Numbered from the stretch's first letter, positions 1 to 8,516 are shown. The stretch: 64,000 nucleotides of DNA from Actinomadura barringtoniae (GCF_017573505.1 NZ_JAGEOJ010000004.1:248001-312000); one strand, 5' to 3'. Notes: generated by a model not told the origin, from the letters alone. A program made the numbers and translations.

Positions 1-614
1 ATCGAGGTCCACGCGTTGGTGAGCGTGTCGACGAGAACCTCCTCGTCATCGAACGGCGGAACACCGGCCGCAGCCAGGTAGTAGAGCCGTTCACCCATCC
101 AGGTCAGCGACGCGGCCACCGCCCGCACGTCCTTGGATCCGAGCCGCCGTCGAGCCTTCGCATCGGACTCGATCCGCGCCACAGCGGCATCGGTGAACAG
201 GTTCATCTGCTCGACCCACAGCTCCCGCAGCTCCGGGTCCGATCCCCAGCTCTCCACGATCGCCATGAGAACGCCCGCGTTCTCACTCCACAACCGAGCC
301 CCGTCGGCCACGCCGGACCGCAACGCGGTCACCGGATCCTGCTCCTGGTCGATCCAGGGCCGTGCCGCCTGCTGCCCTCCCGCGACCGCCTCGCGCACCA
401 GCTCACCGAGCACGGCCTGCTTGCCCGGGAAATAGAAGTAGAAGCTGGCCCGCGAGACCCCGGCGGCGTTCAGGATGTCGGCCACGCTGAGCCCGTCGAA
501 GCGCTGCTCGCGCAGCAGCTCGCGCGTCGCGGACAGGATCCGCTCCCGCAGCTCGGCGGACCCCGGGGCCGGTCCGGATCGACGGGCGGAGCGCACGGTC
601 GGTTTGGAAGGCAT
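1..614 (-). CDS. TetR-family transcriptional regulator (3' end cut by window edge)
   Basis: About 204 codons are visible; the C-terminus lies beyond base 1. Translation from ATG at 614 gives MPSKPTVRSARRSG..., with a TetR helix-turn-helix at about residues 42-62 (VADILNAAGVSRASFYFYF) and an all-helical ligand domain after it. The FYFYFPGKQAVL segment recalls the EthR-like subgroup. The start is chosen because GGGGG lies just upstream and the frame opens straight into the DNA-binding domain. Two near-identical palindromes lie 19-61 bp upstream, between this gene and the divergent VOC-family gene, so autoregulation and control of that neighbour are likely. Family assignment is firm; the ligand is unknown. 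Confidence 0.88.
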   Translation of the reverse strand, partial: MPSKPTVRSARRSGPAPGSAELRERILSATRELLREQRFDGLSVADILNAAGVSRASFYFYFPGKQAVLGELVREAVAGGQQAARPWIDQEQDPVTALRSGVADGARLWSENAGVLMAIVESWGSDPELRELWVEQMNLFTDAAVARIESDAKARRRLGSKDVRAVAASLTWMGERLYYLAAAGVPPFDDEEVLVDTLTNAWTS

Positions 615-632
615 CCCCCATCATAACCGTGT

Positions 633-675
633 CCATACAAACTGTATGGACATACTATCCATACAAGCTGTATGG
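633..675. promoter_or_regulatory. Double TetR operator
   Basis: Two 17-bp palindromes, CCATACAAACTGTATGG (633-649) and CCATACAAGCTGTATGG (659-675), differ at one central base and are spaced 26 bp centre to centre. They fill the divergent promoter between the TetR gene and the VOC gene; the second overlaps the VOC start codon at 672. This is the classical layout of a TetR repressor controlling itself and a divergent gene. Confidence 0.85.
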
Positions 676-1130
676 TCCGATGCGTGACTCAGATAGCGAT
701 TCATTTGGTAGTCAGCGACCCCGACCACGCCGCCTCCTGGTACGCCGAGGCTCTGGGGGCGACAGAGACCAGCCGCCTCGCCCTTCCCGGCGGCAGCACG
801 CTCACCGTCGAACTCCGGCTCGGCGACACGGTCCTGGCGGTGGCGGGAGAAATGCCCGAGCGCGACATGCGCACTCCGGCCACGCTCGGCGGCACGCCCG
901 CCGCGTTCCACGTCCAGGTCCCCGACGCCGACGCCGCCATGACCCGGGCGCTGGAAGCCGGCGCCACCACCTACGAGCCGATCCACGACGCGTTCTGGGG
1001 CGACCGAACCGGCCAGTTCCTCGACCCGTTCGGGCATCGCTGGGCCGTGAACCAGCACCTGCGGGACGTGCCGCACGAGGAGATCGTCGCCCGCGCCACC
1101 GAACTCTTCACCGGATCAACAACGGCCTGA
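672..1130 (+). CDS. VOC superfamily protein (glyoxalase/PhnB-like)
   Basis: 152 aa with the vicinal-oxygen-chelate fold: an N-terminal beta-alpha unit (HLVVSDPDHAASWYAEALGA) and a C-terminal half ending in FWGDRTGQFLDPFGHRWAVN, the usual PhnB/glyoxalase-like signature in which acidic, Gln and His residues line the cleft. Members include metal-dependent lyases, dioxygenases and drug-binding resistance proteins; the sequence does not decide between them. ATG 672 lies inside the second operator palindrome with no ribosome binding site, so the transcript is probably leaderless; GTG 684 is an alternative start. Divergent from, and probably repressed by, the TetR at 1-614. Confidence 0.8.
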   Translation: MVRCVTQIAIHLVVSDPDHAASWYAEALGATETSRLALPGGSTLTVELRLGDTVLAVAGEMPERDMRTPATLGGTPAAFHVQVPDADAAMTRALEAGATTYEPIHDAFWGDRTGQFLDPFGHRWAVNQHLRDVPHEEIVARATELFTGSTTA

Positions 1131-1150
1131 AGCAAGCAATCTCCCCCCGG

Positions 1151-1184
1151 GGCAAAAGCGTAACCTGTGAGTTACGCTTTTGCC
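1151..1184. promoter_or_regulatory. ArsR-type operator (14-bp perfect inverted repeat)
   Basis: GGCAAAAGCGTAAC (1151-1164) and its exact reverse complement GTTACGCTTTTGCC (1171-1184) flank a 6-bp spacer directly in front of, or over, the start of the ArsR gene. Perfect arms of this length at a regulator's own start are typical of ArsR autoregulation. Confidence 0.8.
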
Positions 1185-1185
1185 C

Positions 1186-1539
1186 GTGGACGAGGTGGTG
1201 ACCGCGATCGCCGACCCTGTGCGCCGGGAGATTCTGGCGTTGCTGCGCGGCGAGCCCCACAGCGCGGGCGACATCGCGGCGCGGTTCACCATCAGCCGCC
1301 CCGCGATCAGCCGCCACCTGCGCGTCCTGCGCGAATGCGGCCTGGTCCGCGACGAACTCGTGGGCCGCAGGCGCCTCTACTCACTCGACCCGGCACCGCT
1401 CACCGGACTGGCCGAGTGGATCACGACGATGCGCGCGCCGACGAGCTGGGAGCACCGGCTGGACGCGCTGGAGACCGAGGTACGGCGCGCGGGCCGTGAT
1501 CGCAGAGCCCAGGGCGAGACAAGGGAGAACACCGCATGA
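1186..1539 (+). CDS. ArsR-family winged-helix repressor
   Basis: 117 aa from GTG 1186 (TTG 1180 is an in-frame alternative inside the operator). It has the compact winged helix of ArsR proteins: ADPVRREILALLRG, then the recognition helix FTISRPAISRHLRVLRECG, then the wing ELVGRRRLYSLDP. No CxC metal site is present in the recognition helix, so it is not an arsenic/cadmium sensor of the classical type; it belongs with the SdpR-like group that typically sits before AHSA1/SRPBCC genes. Its stop overlaps the ATG of exactly such a gene by 4 bp (ATGA at 1536), but that partner is broken, so the regulator now controls only a remnant and itself. Confidence 0.88.
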   Translation: MDEVVTAIADPVRREILALLRGEPHSAGDIAARFTISRPAISRHLRVLRECGLVRDELVGRRRLYSLDPAPLTGLAEWITTMRAPTSWEHRLDALETEVRRAGRDRRAQGETRENTA

Positions 1540-1735
1540 CACCGATTCCGACCGGCAGGCTGCGGCGCGACGGCGACGACGCGCAGCTCGTCCTGAGCCG
1601 CACCCTTCAAGGCCCCGATCGAGGACGTGTGGGCGAGCATCACCGAGCCCGAACGCACCGCCCGCTGGTTCGGCGACCTGGAGCTGATCCACCACCCGCC
1701 GGCCAGCGAGCGTCCGTCACCCGCACCGTGTAGTC
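1536..1735 (+). pseudogene. AHSA1/SRPBCC-domain gene remnant, frameshifted and truncated
   Basis: The ATG overlaps the ArsR stop. The first 24 codons (MTPIPTGRLRRDG...VLSRTL) are in one frame and the typical continuation (APIEDVWASITEPERTARWFG) is in the next; removing one C from the run at about 1605-1608 would restore RTFKAPIEDVW, the usual AHSA1 start. Homology stops soon after WFGDLEL, near 1680-1735, where the sequence runs into the 3' end of a gene on the other strand. Only about 55 of the normal ~150 residues remain. ArsR-AHSA1 pairs are common in actinomycetes, so this looks like a formerly normal operon cut by a deletion. Confidence 0.75.
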
Positions 1736-2128
1736 CGCCTGAACCAGGCTCTCCTCGTCCGACCAGCCGCCGGACCGCAGGTAGTAGAAGTCGGCGAGGC
1801 TCTGCCAGGCGTTCCAGCTCAGCGGGTGGTTTCGTTCGGTGTCCTGGGTGAAGTCCGCGACGAAGCGGTGGGTGTTGGTCGCCAGCCGGAAGGTGTGCGT
1901 GACGTCGTCGCGCAGGTCGTCGTAGCTCAGCACCCGGGCCGGCGGTCCCCGCTCGCCGTGGTGCAGTTCGGCGAAGTCCCACAGCAGGCGCAGGAAGAAC
2001 GCGGGGTCCTCGGGCAGCGGCACGTGCGTGCGGGATCAGGTGTCGTAGTAGACGACGAACACCCGGAAGCGCACGGTCAGCGCCTCGGGGTCGACGTCGA
2101 GCACGCGGACGCCGTACAGGTCGGTCAT
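1703..2128 (-). pseudogene. Unrecognised gene interrupted by an in-frame TGA
   Basis: Reading from ATG 2128 (MTDLYGVRVLDVDPEALTVRF...) the frame meets TGA at 2038-2036, then continues without another stop as SRTHVPLPEDPAFFLRLLWDF...SWNAWQSLADFYYLRSGG...ADYTV to the junction with the AHSA1 remnant. TGG to TGA (Trp) is the simplest explanation. The second part looks like real protein: acidic/aromatic-rich, with normal third-position GC. I do not recognise the family. It lies 25 bp downstream of the LuxR-type regulator in the same direction. The true C-terminus may be lost in the same rearrangement that truncated the AHSA1 gene. A sequencing error at the TGA cannot be excluded. Confidence 0.55.
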
Positions 2129-2153
2129 GGGATTCCTTCGAGTGGCGGGGGCT

Positions 2154-4454
2154 CTACCGCCGGCGGCTGGTGTACCAGGCGGCGATTTGGGCTCGGTTGC
2201 GGAAGCCGAGCTTGCTGAGGATGTTCTGCACGTGGGTGTCGGCGGTACGGCGGGAGATGACGAGCCGCGCCGCGATGTCGCCGTTCGACAGGCCCTCGGT
2301 GACCAGCGCGGCGACCTGGCCCTCGCGCCGGGTGAGGTCGGCGACGGTCGGGGGGCCGGGCGCCTCGGGGGCCTCGGGGGCCTCGCCCAGGGCGTACTCG
2401 ATCGTCTGGCGGTCGGTGAGGGCGCGGCCCGCGGCGTAGGCCTCGTCGAAGCGGTCGGGGGCGAGCGCCTCGCGGGTGGAACGCTTGTGGATCATGTGCG
2501 GGAGCGAGACGGCGACCTCGGGGGTGGAGCCGATCTCGTCCCATTTCCTGGACGCGGCGCCGAACAGCGTGGCGGCGCGTTCGTGCTCGCCGCGCGCGTC
2601 GGCGACCCAGGCGAGGGCGTCGAGGCGGTACGCCTCGCCGAAGCGGTTGCCGGTGTCGCGGCAGATGGCGAGGGCCTCCGCCGCCGCGGACTCGGCGGCG
2701 TCAAGCTCGCCGGCGCCCACCTCGATCATGCTGATGCCGAACAGCGCCATGCTGCGGTACCAGAACTCGCCGCACTCCTCGCTCAGCGTGAGCATGCGCC
2801 GCAACGACCTGCGGCCCGCCTCGATGTCGCCGAGATAGGTGACCGCGACCCCGTGGATGAACAGCGGGTGCAGCTCGCGGCGGATCTGGCCGTGCGCGCG
2901 GAACGCCTCGGCCGCGGTCATGGAGAGCTTGGCCGAGCCGGGCTTGACCTGGATCATCACGGCCAGGCTGCGGACGTAGGTCCGATGGGCGGTGATCAGC
3001 TCGTCGTCGCCGGGGTCGAGCTCGTCGCCCTCGGCAAGGCGCGCGAGGGCGATGTCGATGTCGGCGTGCCAGATCGCGTGCAGCGCGCACGTCGCCAGGG
3101 CGAACAGCCGGTCCGGATGGTCCTTCGGGGTGGCGTCCAGGGCCAGGTCGAGGCGTTGCCGCGCCTCCAGGCTGTGCCCGATCATCGTCCAGTACTCGTC
3201 GAGCCGCGCGGCGATCCGCAGGGCCGCGACCGCCTCCCCCGGTTCGGTGAGCGACCAGTTCAGGGCCGCGCGCAGGTTGGCGTGCTCCAGCCGCAGCCGT
3301 ACGGTCCACTCCAGCTGCCGCGGACCGGCCCAGGCGGCGTCGGCCTCGCGCGTCAGGCGGTCGATCCAGTCGCGGTGGCGGCGCGCGGCGGCGGTACGGG
3401 TGCCCGCGACGTCCAGCCGTTCCTGCCCGTACTCGCGGATCGTCTCCAGCATCCGGTAGCGCACGACGTCGCCGCGGTCCTCGCGGATCAGCACGGACTT
3501 GTCGAGGAGGCCGTCGACGGCGTCCAGCACCTCGTCCGCCGGAACGTCGGGGCCCTCGCACACCTGCGTGGCGGCGTCGAGGTCGAACGATCCGGCGAAG
3601 ACGGACGCGCGCGCCCAGAGCGCCTGCTCGATCGGGGAGCACAGCTCGTAGCTCCAGTCGATCGTGGCGCGCAGCGACCGCTGTCGCTGCGGCGCGGTGC
3701 GCGGCGCGTTCGTCAGCAGCGCCAGGGCGCCCGACAACCGCCGCGTGATCTGCTGCGGCGACAGCGACCTCAGCCGCGCCGCCGCCAGCTCGATCGCCAG
3801 CGGTACGCCGTCCAGCTGCCTGCACAGCGTCGCGATCGCGGCGGAGTTGGCGGCCGTGACCTCGAACGACGGGACGACGGCGGCGGCCCGTTCCACCAGC
3901 AGCCGGACGCCGTCGTACTGCGCGAGCTCGTCCGGCGAGGACCCGGCGTCCGGCCCCGGCACGGGCAGCGGCGGAACGCGGAGGATCCGTTCGCCCTCGA
4001 CGCCGAGCGACTGCCTGCTGGTCGCGAGCAGTGTCACGTCGGGGCAGGCGTCCAGGACCGCGACGACGAACCGCGCGCACGCCTCGACCAGGTGCTCGCA
4101 GTTGTCCAGAACGATCAGCAGCGCGCGATCGCGGAGGTGGTCGAGCACCGCCTGGACGACCGGCTGGCCGGTACGGTCCTGAAGCCCGAGCCGGTCGGCC
4201 GCCAGGTTGGGCAGCAGCGTCCCGTCCCGCAGCTCACCCAGCTCCACGAACACCGCGCCGTCGTCGAAGCCGCGCGCCGCCTCGTCCGCCACCGCCGTCG
4301 CCAGCCGGGTCTTGCCGACCCCGCCGGGCCCGGTCAGCGTCACCAGCCGCCCGGCGGCCAGCGCCGTGCGCGCCGCCGCGGCCTCCCGCCGCCGGCCGAC
4401 GTAGCTGGTCTTCGGGCGCGGAAGGCCCGTCGTGGTCCCCCGCGCCGCACCCAT
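2154..4454 (-). CDS. LuxR-family regulator with N-terminal ATPase domain
   Basis: 766 aa. The N-terminal NB-ARC/AAA-like ATPase has a Walker A GPGGVGKT at about residues 42-49 and a Walker B-like run ALLIVLDNCEH near 115. A long helical, TPR-like middle region follows, and a C-terminal LuxR helix-turn-helix at about 700-760 (LTRREGQVAALVTEGLSNGD, then RTADTHVQNILSKLGFRNR). This is the large ATP-dependent regulator type often annotated as an ATPase with a LuxR output domain. ATG 4454 starts immediately before the conserved region. A 9-bp inverted repeat lies 22 bp upstream. The only gene downstream in the same direction is the interrupted one at 1703-2128. Target genes are unknown. Confidence 0.9.
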   Translation of the reverse strand: MGAARGTTTGLPRPKTSYVGRRREAAAARTALAAGRLVTLTGPGGVGKTRLATAVADEAARGFDDGAVFVELGELRDGTLLPNLAADRLGLQDRTGQPVVQAVLDHLRDRALLIVLDNCEHLVEACARFVVAVLDACPDVTLLATSRQSLGVEGERILRVPPLPVPGPDAGSSPDELAQYDGVRLLVERAAAVVPSFEVTAANSAAIATLCRQLDGVPLAIELAAARLRSLSPQQITRRLSGALALLTNAPRTAPQRQRSLRATIDWSYELCSPIEQALWARASVFAGSFDLDAATQVCEGPDVPADEVLDAVDGLLDKSVLIREDRGDVVRYRMLETIREYGQERLDVAGTRTAAARRHRDWIDRLTREADAAWAGPRQLEWTVRLRLEHANLRAALNWSLTEPGEAVAALRIAARLDEYWTMIGHSLEARQRLDLALDATPKDHPDRLFALATCALHAIWHADIDIALARLAEGDELDPGDDELITAHRTYVRSLAVMIQVKPGSAKLSMTAAEAFRAHGQIRRELHPLFIHGVAVTYLGDIEAGRRSLRRMLTLSEECGEFWYRSMALFGISMIEVGAGELDAAESAAAEALAICRDTGNRFGEAYRLDALAWVADARGEHERAATLFGAASRKWDEIGSTPEVAVSLPHMIHKRSTREALAPDRFDEAYAAGRALTDRQTIEYALGEAPEAPEAPGPPTVADLTRREGQVAALVTEGLSNGDIAARLVISRRTADTHVQNILSKLGFRNRAQIAAWYTSRRR

Positions 4455-4475
4455 GCCGACTCGCCCCTCACGCCG

Positions 4476-4499
4476 CTGACGTCCTGTGACGGACGTCAG
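4476..4499. promoter_or_regulatory. 9-bp inverted repeat before the LuxR-type gene
   Basis: CTGACGTCC and GGACGTCAG flank TGTGAC. It sits between the end of the PucR gene (4536) and the start of the LuxR-type gene (4454). It could be an operator or a weak hairpin terminator for the PucR transcript; there is no T-run after it, which favours an operator. Confidence 0.5.
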
Positions 4500-4535
4500 A
4501 CGCTAGTCGATCAGGACCACCCCCACCAGCCCGGG

Positions 4536-5795
4536 TCAGTCGTCGGCGACGGGGTCGGCCGCGCGGGCGAGCCGGGCGAGGAGGACGAGGCGGAGGTCGA
4601 GCTGCTTGCGGGTGTCGTAGAGGTCCGGGCCGAAGAGCTCCTCGAGCTTGCGGAGCCGGTAGCGGACGGTCTGCGGGTGGACTCCGAGCTGGTCCGAGAC
4701 CACGGTGACCTTGAAATGGTTCTCGATGAGGGCGAGGAGCGTGCGCGCCATCGCGGGCCGCAGCGTGGGGCGGGCGGCCGCCAGGGGCGCGAGGCGTTCG
4801 GCGGCGACCAGCTCCACCAGCGCGGGCTCGCGGGCCAGGAGGATGAGCGGCATGTGGTCGGTGGCGACGATCAGCTTGTCCGGTGTGATCGCGCCGGAGA
4901 CGGCGAGCTCCAGCGCGTCCCGCGCCCAGCGCAGCGAGTCGGCGGCCTCGGGCACCTCGACCGTGGGACCGATCGCGGCCGTCCAGCCCGCCAGCCCGGT
5001 CTCCAGCTGGTGGCGCCGTCCGGGCCCGTCCGGGTCGGGGATGATGGCGTGCAGCCGCCCGTCCTCGCGCCTGGTCAGCACGTCAGGACCCAGCACCGGC
5101 CGCGGCCTGCCGAACGTCTCCCCGGCGCCCGCGTCCTTCAGCGGCCCCCGACTCTTGCGAACCGCGCGGAGCCGTGCCGGATGGAACACCACGGCCGCCA
5201 CCCTCGCGGGCAGCCGCCATCCGGCCTCCGCCGCCGCTTCGACGATCGCCACCGGCCTGGTTCCGGGATGTACGAGCAGGTCGAACAGCACGCGGCGGCG
5301 GTTGTCACCGTCATTGGAGGCGGCGGCCGCGGCCTCGGTGTGCCCGGCCGTCATGGCCTTGGCGACGAGCTCCGTATAGGCCAGGACCTCCCTGGTCAGG
5401 TGGCCGATCTCCCCCGGCGTGCAGCCGAGCCCCAGCAGGTCCGCCTGCTCGGCCAGCTCGGCGACCGCGACGCCCGAGCCCGCGAGCAGGGCGGCGTTCA
5501 GCCTGTTCAGCGAACGGCCCGCACGCGCCTCCGCCGCACCGGCCCGCCCGGCGAACTCCAGGATCTCCGCGGACGAGAGCTCGGGCCGTCCCAGCAGCTC
5601 CACGAAATGGCCGACGAGCCGTTCGACGAAGCCCTCCAGATCCGGCTGCCCGATCTCGACGACGGTCCGCACCGCGACCGCCGCGACGCCGGGACGGAGC
5701 GCGGCCGAGAGGGCGGCCGAACGCTCCGACGGGAGGCAGCTCAGATCGATCACTGCGGCAAGGCTTCTAGGACGGCGCCCGGACCACCACCGCAC
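4536..5795 (-). CDS. PucR-type helix-turn-helix regulator
   Basis: 419 aa. The diagnostic part is the C-terminal PucR helix-turn-helix (ALIENHFKVTVVSDQLGVHP, then QTVRYRLRKLEELFG) at about residues 350-395. The centre resembles the GGDEF-like/CdaR-type domain of this family and the N-terminal half is helical (RsbRD-like). The frame can start at GTG 5795 or at GTG 5753 (VIDLSC); the first ~14 residues are atypical, so 5753 is also plausible. It has the same architecture as the regulator at 57738-58931. It is divergent from the permease at 6011 across a 215-bp region with two palindromes, and an ACTACGTAGT palindrome (5797-5806) touches its start. Effector unknown. Confidence 0.85.
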   Translation of the reverse strand: MRWWSGRRPRSLAAVIDLSCLPSERSAALSAALRPGVAAVAVRTVVEIGQPDLEGFVERLVGHFVELLGRPELSSAEILEFAGRAGAAEARAGRSLNRLNAALLAGSGVAVAELAEQADLLGLGCTPGEIGHLTREVLAYTELVAKAMTAGHTEAAAAASNDGDNRRRVLFDLLVHPGTRPVAIVEAAAEAGWRLPARVAAVVFHPARLRAVRKSRGPLKDAGAGETFGRPRPVLGPDVLTRREDGRLHAIIPDPDGPGRRHQLETGLAGWTAAIGPTVEVPEAADSLRWARDALELAVSGAITPDKLIVATDHMPLILLAREPALVELVAAERLAPLAAARPTLRPAMARTLLALIENHFKVTVVSDQLGVHPQTVRYRLRKLEELFGPDLYDTRKQLDLRLVLLARLARAADPVADD

Positions 5796-5872
5796 AACTA
5801 CGTAGTCGGATGCGTATCTCCGGACGCGGCGGCCCGCGACCAGGGCATGACCTCCGCATTCATCTGCGCACT

Positions 5873-5985
5873 AACCGACGAATATGTCGGTTGATTGAGC
5901 GAGCAACCAACCCTCGAAGAAGAACCCCTTCATAACGCCTGCAACGGCTGCTACGGTCGGCCTAACCGACACAACTGTAGGTTAG
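5873..5985. promoter_or_regulatory. Two palindromes in the PucR/permease intergenic region
   Basis: AACCGAC-N6-GTCGGTT (5873-5892, perfect 7-bp arms) and CTAACC-N12-GGTTAG (5962-5985) lie in the 215-bp divergent gap. The second ends about 25 bp before the permease start. Both share an AACCGAC core, so one regulator may bind both. A related but poorer pair of arms (ACCTA...TAGGT) lies before the TetR gene at 10309. Confidence 0.5.
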
Positions 5986-6010
5986 ATGCCACAGGTGGTC
6001 GCGGGAGAGG

Positions 6011-6985
6011 ATGGTCGTCCGCATGGAACTGGGACACTGGGCGACGATCGTCGCTTTCCTGTCGACCGGCACCTGTTTCGTCGGCATGGCGTTCCTCAAG
6101 ACCGCCACCGACCGGATGCCTCCGCTGCACGGCGCCCGGCCGTTCGCGCTCGCCGCCGCGATGCTCTCCAGCCGCACCTGGGCGATCGGCTTCGGCGTGA
6201 TCGGCCTCGGGTTCGCGCTGCAGTTCGTCGCGCTGACCGCGCTCGTGCTGCCCGCCGTCCAGCCCGCGATGCTGGCGGGGGCGGTGCTGCTGCCGCTCAT
6301 CGCCGCCGCCGGCCTGGGCGAACGGCTCGGCCGCCGTGAGCTGCTCTGCCTGGTGCTCGCCGCCGTGGCCGTCGTCCTGTACGCACGCGCCGCCGACCAC
6401 GCGTACTCCTTCGACCGGACGCCCTCGGCGCCGTTGGTGCTCGCCGCGCTCTTCCCCTCGCTCACCCTGCCCGCCGTGCTGTTCCTGGCCAGCGACCTGA
6501 GGCGCAAGGGCGCGCACGAACGGCCGCTCAGCGGCGTCGTCTACGGGGTCAGCACCGGAATGCTCATCGGCGCGGCCGAGGTCGCGATCATGGGCATGGT
6601 GACGCTCGACCATCCGCTCGGCGACCTTGTCACCTCGCCGTACCCCTACCTGTTCTTCGCCGCGACCGCGCTGGCCGCGGGGCAGATCCAGATCGCCTTC
6701 CAGCGCTGCCGCCTGATCATCGTCGGGTTCCTGGTCATCATGACGGCCAACCCGCAGATGCTGCTGGTGTCGACCGCGCTGTACGGGCGCGGGTGGGAGC
6801 CGCACACCGGGGCGATGGGAAGCCTGGCCGGCGGCCTGCTGGTGAACTTCGCGGCCATCTGGCTCGTCCCCCGCCACGAGGAGGACGAGCCGGACGAGCA
6901 GGAGGCCCCCGCCCGGGAGTACGTGCAGGGCGGCTCTAGGCGGCGAAGTGCAGGATCACGTACTCCAGCTCGGCGGGGCCGGTGA
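6011..6985 (+). CDS. DMT/EamA-like integral membrane permease
   Basis: 324 aa with about nine to ten hydrophobic segments (for example IVAFLSTGTCFVGMAFL, then IGFGVIGLGFALQFVALTAL, LLCLVLAAVAVVLY, LVLAALFPSLTLPAVLFLA), arranged like a drug/metabolite transporter. The cytoplasmic tail is acidic (HEEDEPDEQE) and then basic. A strong GGGAGAGG lies before ATG 6011; ATG 6023 is a possible alternative. The last 50 bp overlap the convergent kinase gene, which explains the low-complexity arginine-rich C-terminus. Substrate unknown. Two palindromes lie upstream, suggesting repression by a TetR-like protein. Confidence 0.7.
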   Translation: MVVRMELGHWATIVAFLSTGTCFVGMAFLKTATDRMPPLHGARPFALAAAMLSSRTWAIGFGVIGLGFALQFVALTALVLPAVQPAMLAGAVLLPLIAAAGLGERLGRRELLCLVLAAVAVVLYARAADHAYSFDRTPSAPLVLAALFPSLTLPAVLFLASDLRRKGAHERPLSGVVYGVSTGMLIGAAEVAIMGMVTLDHPLGDLVTSPYPYLFFAATALAAGQIQIAFQRCRLIIVGFLVIMTANPQMLLVSTALYGRGWEPHTGAMGSLAGGLLVNFAAIWLVPRHEEDEPDEQEAPAREYVQGGSRRRSAGSRTPARRGR

Positions 6986-8516
6986 CGTGGAACGTGCCGT
7001 CCTTGGCCTGCGGCATGTAGATCGCCAGGTAGATGTCGCCCCGCTGGTTCGACAGCGGCGTCGCGGCCTGGCCCTGGTAGGTCTGGGCGTAGTCGACCTT
7101 GTTGGTGTCGGCCGACAGGGACTGGAAGCGTGAGCCGATCAGGTAGTTGAAGCCCTCGTTGTTGAGGATGAGGCTTCCGCTGCCGAACTCGTAGTCGGCC
7201 ATCCCGTGCCCCTCCCCCAGGCACGGGTCGGTCTTCGCCGGCTTCCCGCCGCGCGAGGTGAAGATCGTGGCATCGGTCCAGGCGCAGATCTTCAGCGACT
7301 GCTCTCCGGGCTTCTTGGGGAAGCGGAGCTGGAACGGCGCGGGCTTGAGGGGGACGGTCACCGTCGCGTTGGTGGCGTCGGTGTTGTCCTTTATGGTGAC
7401 CGGGACCGCCGCGTTGTTCTGCCAGAACTCCAGGCCGAGCCGGGGCGTACGGGTCGGGCCGCCGCCTGCCACCACGCTCGCGGTCGGGCTCGGGCTCGGT
7501 GAGGGCTTGTGCTTGTCCGAGTCGTTCAGCTGCGGCCAGATCACCACCCCGGCCACCGCGACGGCGGCCACGGCGAGCGCGGCGAAGGTCAGGGCCAGCG
7601 GCCGGGCCTTACCGCTCCGCGGCGTGGCCGCGTCGATGGTCGTACGGTCGCCGTGCTGCTGCGGCCAGGACTCCACCGGCCACGGCGGCGGCAGGGGCGA
7701 GGAGGGCGGCTGGTTGCCCAGCAGTCTGAGCAGGATCTCCTGCATGCCCGGCCGGTGCGCCGGGTCCTTGCGCAGGGCCGCCTGAACGACGTCGCGCAAC
7801 GGTCCTGAGAGCTGCCCGAGATCGGGCTCCTGGTTGATGATCTGGTGCATCAGCACGGGGATGTCGCGGCCGTTGAACGGTGGGCGCCCGTTCGCGGCGA
7901 AGACCATCACGCAGCCCCAGGCGAACACGTCCGCGGGCGCGGCGGCCTGACCGCTGAACTGCTCGGGGGCCATGTAGCTCGGCGTGCCGACGATCCCGCC
8001 GGTCTGCGTCGCGGCGACGTCGAGCGAGCGGGCGATGCCGAAGTCGATGACGCGGGGGCCGTCCCTGCCGAGCAGCACGTTCGCCGGCTTGAAGTCGCGG
8101 TGCGCCACGCCCGCCTCGTGGATCGCGGTGAGCGCCGTGGCGGTGGCGACCGCGAGACGGTGCAGCGCCGCGCCGGTCCGCGGGCCTTCGGTACGAACGG
8201 ACCGGGCGAGCGTCGGCCCGTCGACGTACTCGGTCACCACGTACGGGGAGTCGGCCGTGAGGTCGGCGTCCAGGACCTGCGCCACGCAGAACTGCGCGGC
8301 CACGCGCTGGGCGGCCGTCACCTCGCGAGCGAAACGGCTTCGCACTCCCTTGTCCGCCGCCAGATCGGGTCGCAGCACCTTGACCGCGACCTGGGTGCCC
8401 TCGGGGTCCTCCCCGAGGAAGACGACGCCCTGCCCGCCCTCGCCCAGCCTGCCGGTCACCCGATAGGCGCCGAGGGTCGCCGGATCATTCGCACGCAACG
8501 GCCCGACATCCGGCAT
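6936..8516 (-). CDS. Membrane Ser/Thr protein kinase (PknB-type) with extracellular domain
   Basis: 526 aa. Residues about 15-265 form a Hanks-type kinase: Gly loop LGEGGQGVVFLG, catalytic Lys in VAVKVLRP, HRDFKPANVLL catalytic loop, and VIDFGIARS (DFG), followed by GTPSYMAPEQ. A Pro/Ser-rich juxtamembrane stretch, one transmembrane helix (LTFAALAVAAVAVAGVVIWP, about 310-330) and a ~170-residue extracytoplasmic domain with two Cys (KICAW, DPCLGEG) follow. The C-terminal domain is beta-rich and probably a ligand or stress sensor; I cannot name it. All catalytic motifs are intact. Its 3' end overlaps the convergent permease by 50 bp. Confidence 0.92.
   Translation of the reverse strand: MPDVGPLRANDPATLGAYRVTGRLGEGGQGVVFLGEDPEGTQVAVKVLRPDLAADKGVRSRFAREVTAAQRVAAQFCVAQVLDADLTADSPYVVTEYVDGPTLARSVRTEGPRTGAALHRLAVATATALTAIHEAGVAHRDFKPANVLLGRDGPRVIDFGIARSLDVAATQTGGIVGTPSYMAPEQFSGQAAAPADVFAWGCVMVFAANGRPPFNGRDIPVLMHQIINQEPDLGQLSGPLRDVVQAALRKDPAHRPGMQEILLRLLGNQPPSSPLPPPWPVESWPQQHGDRTTIDAATPRSGKARPLALTFAALAVAAVAVAGVVIWPQLNDSDKHKPSPSPSPTASVVAGGGPTRTPRLGLEFWQNNAAVPVTIKDNTDATNATVTVPLKPAPFQLRFPKKPGEQSLKICAWTDATIFTSRGGKPAKTDPCLGEGHGMADYEFGSGSLILNNEGFNYLIGSRFQSLSADTNKVDYAQTYQGQAATPLSNQRGDIYLAIYMPQAKDGTFHVTGPAELEYVILHFAA

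Noticed and set aside
2036..2038. TGA read as selenocysteine
   Set aside because: No SECIS-like hairpin just downstream, and the context (DT-stop-SRT) suggests a mutated Trp codon.
2127..5894. A 1,255-codon open frame on the + strand
   Set aside because: It lies antisense to the LuxR-type and PucR genes, has the biased Gly/Arg/Gln/Asp composition of GC-rich antisense frames and no domain. Similar long frames at 36963-39065, 18795-19961, 22806-24251, 24500-27545 and 39062-41629 were dropped for the same reason.
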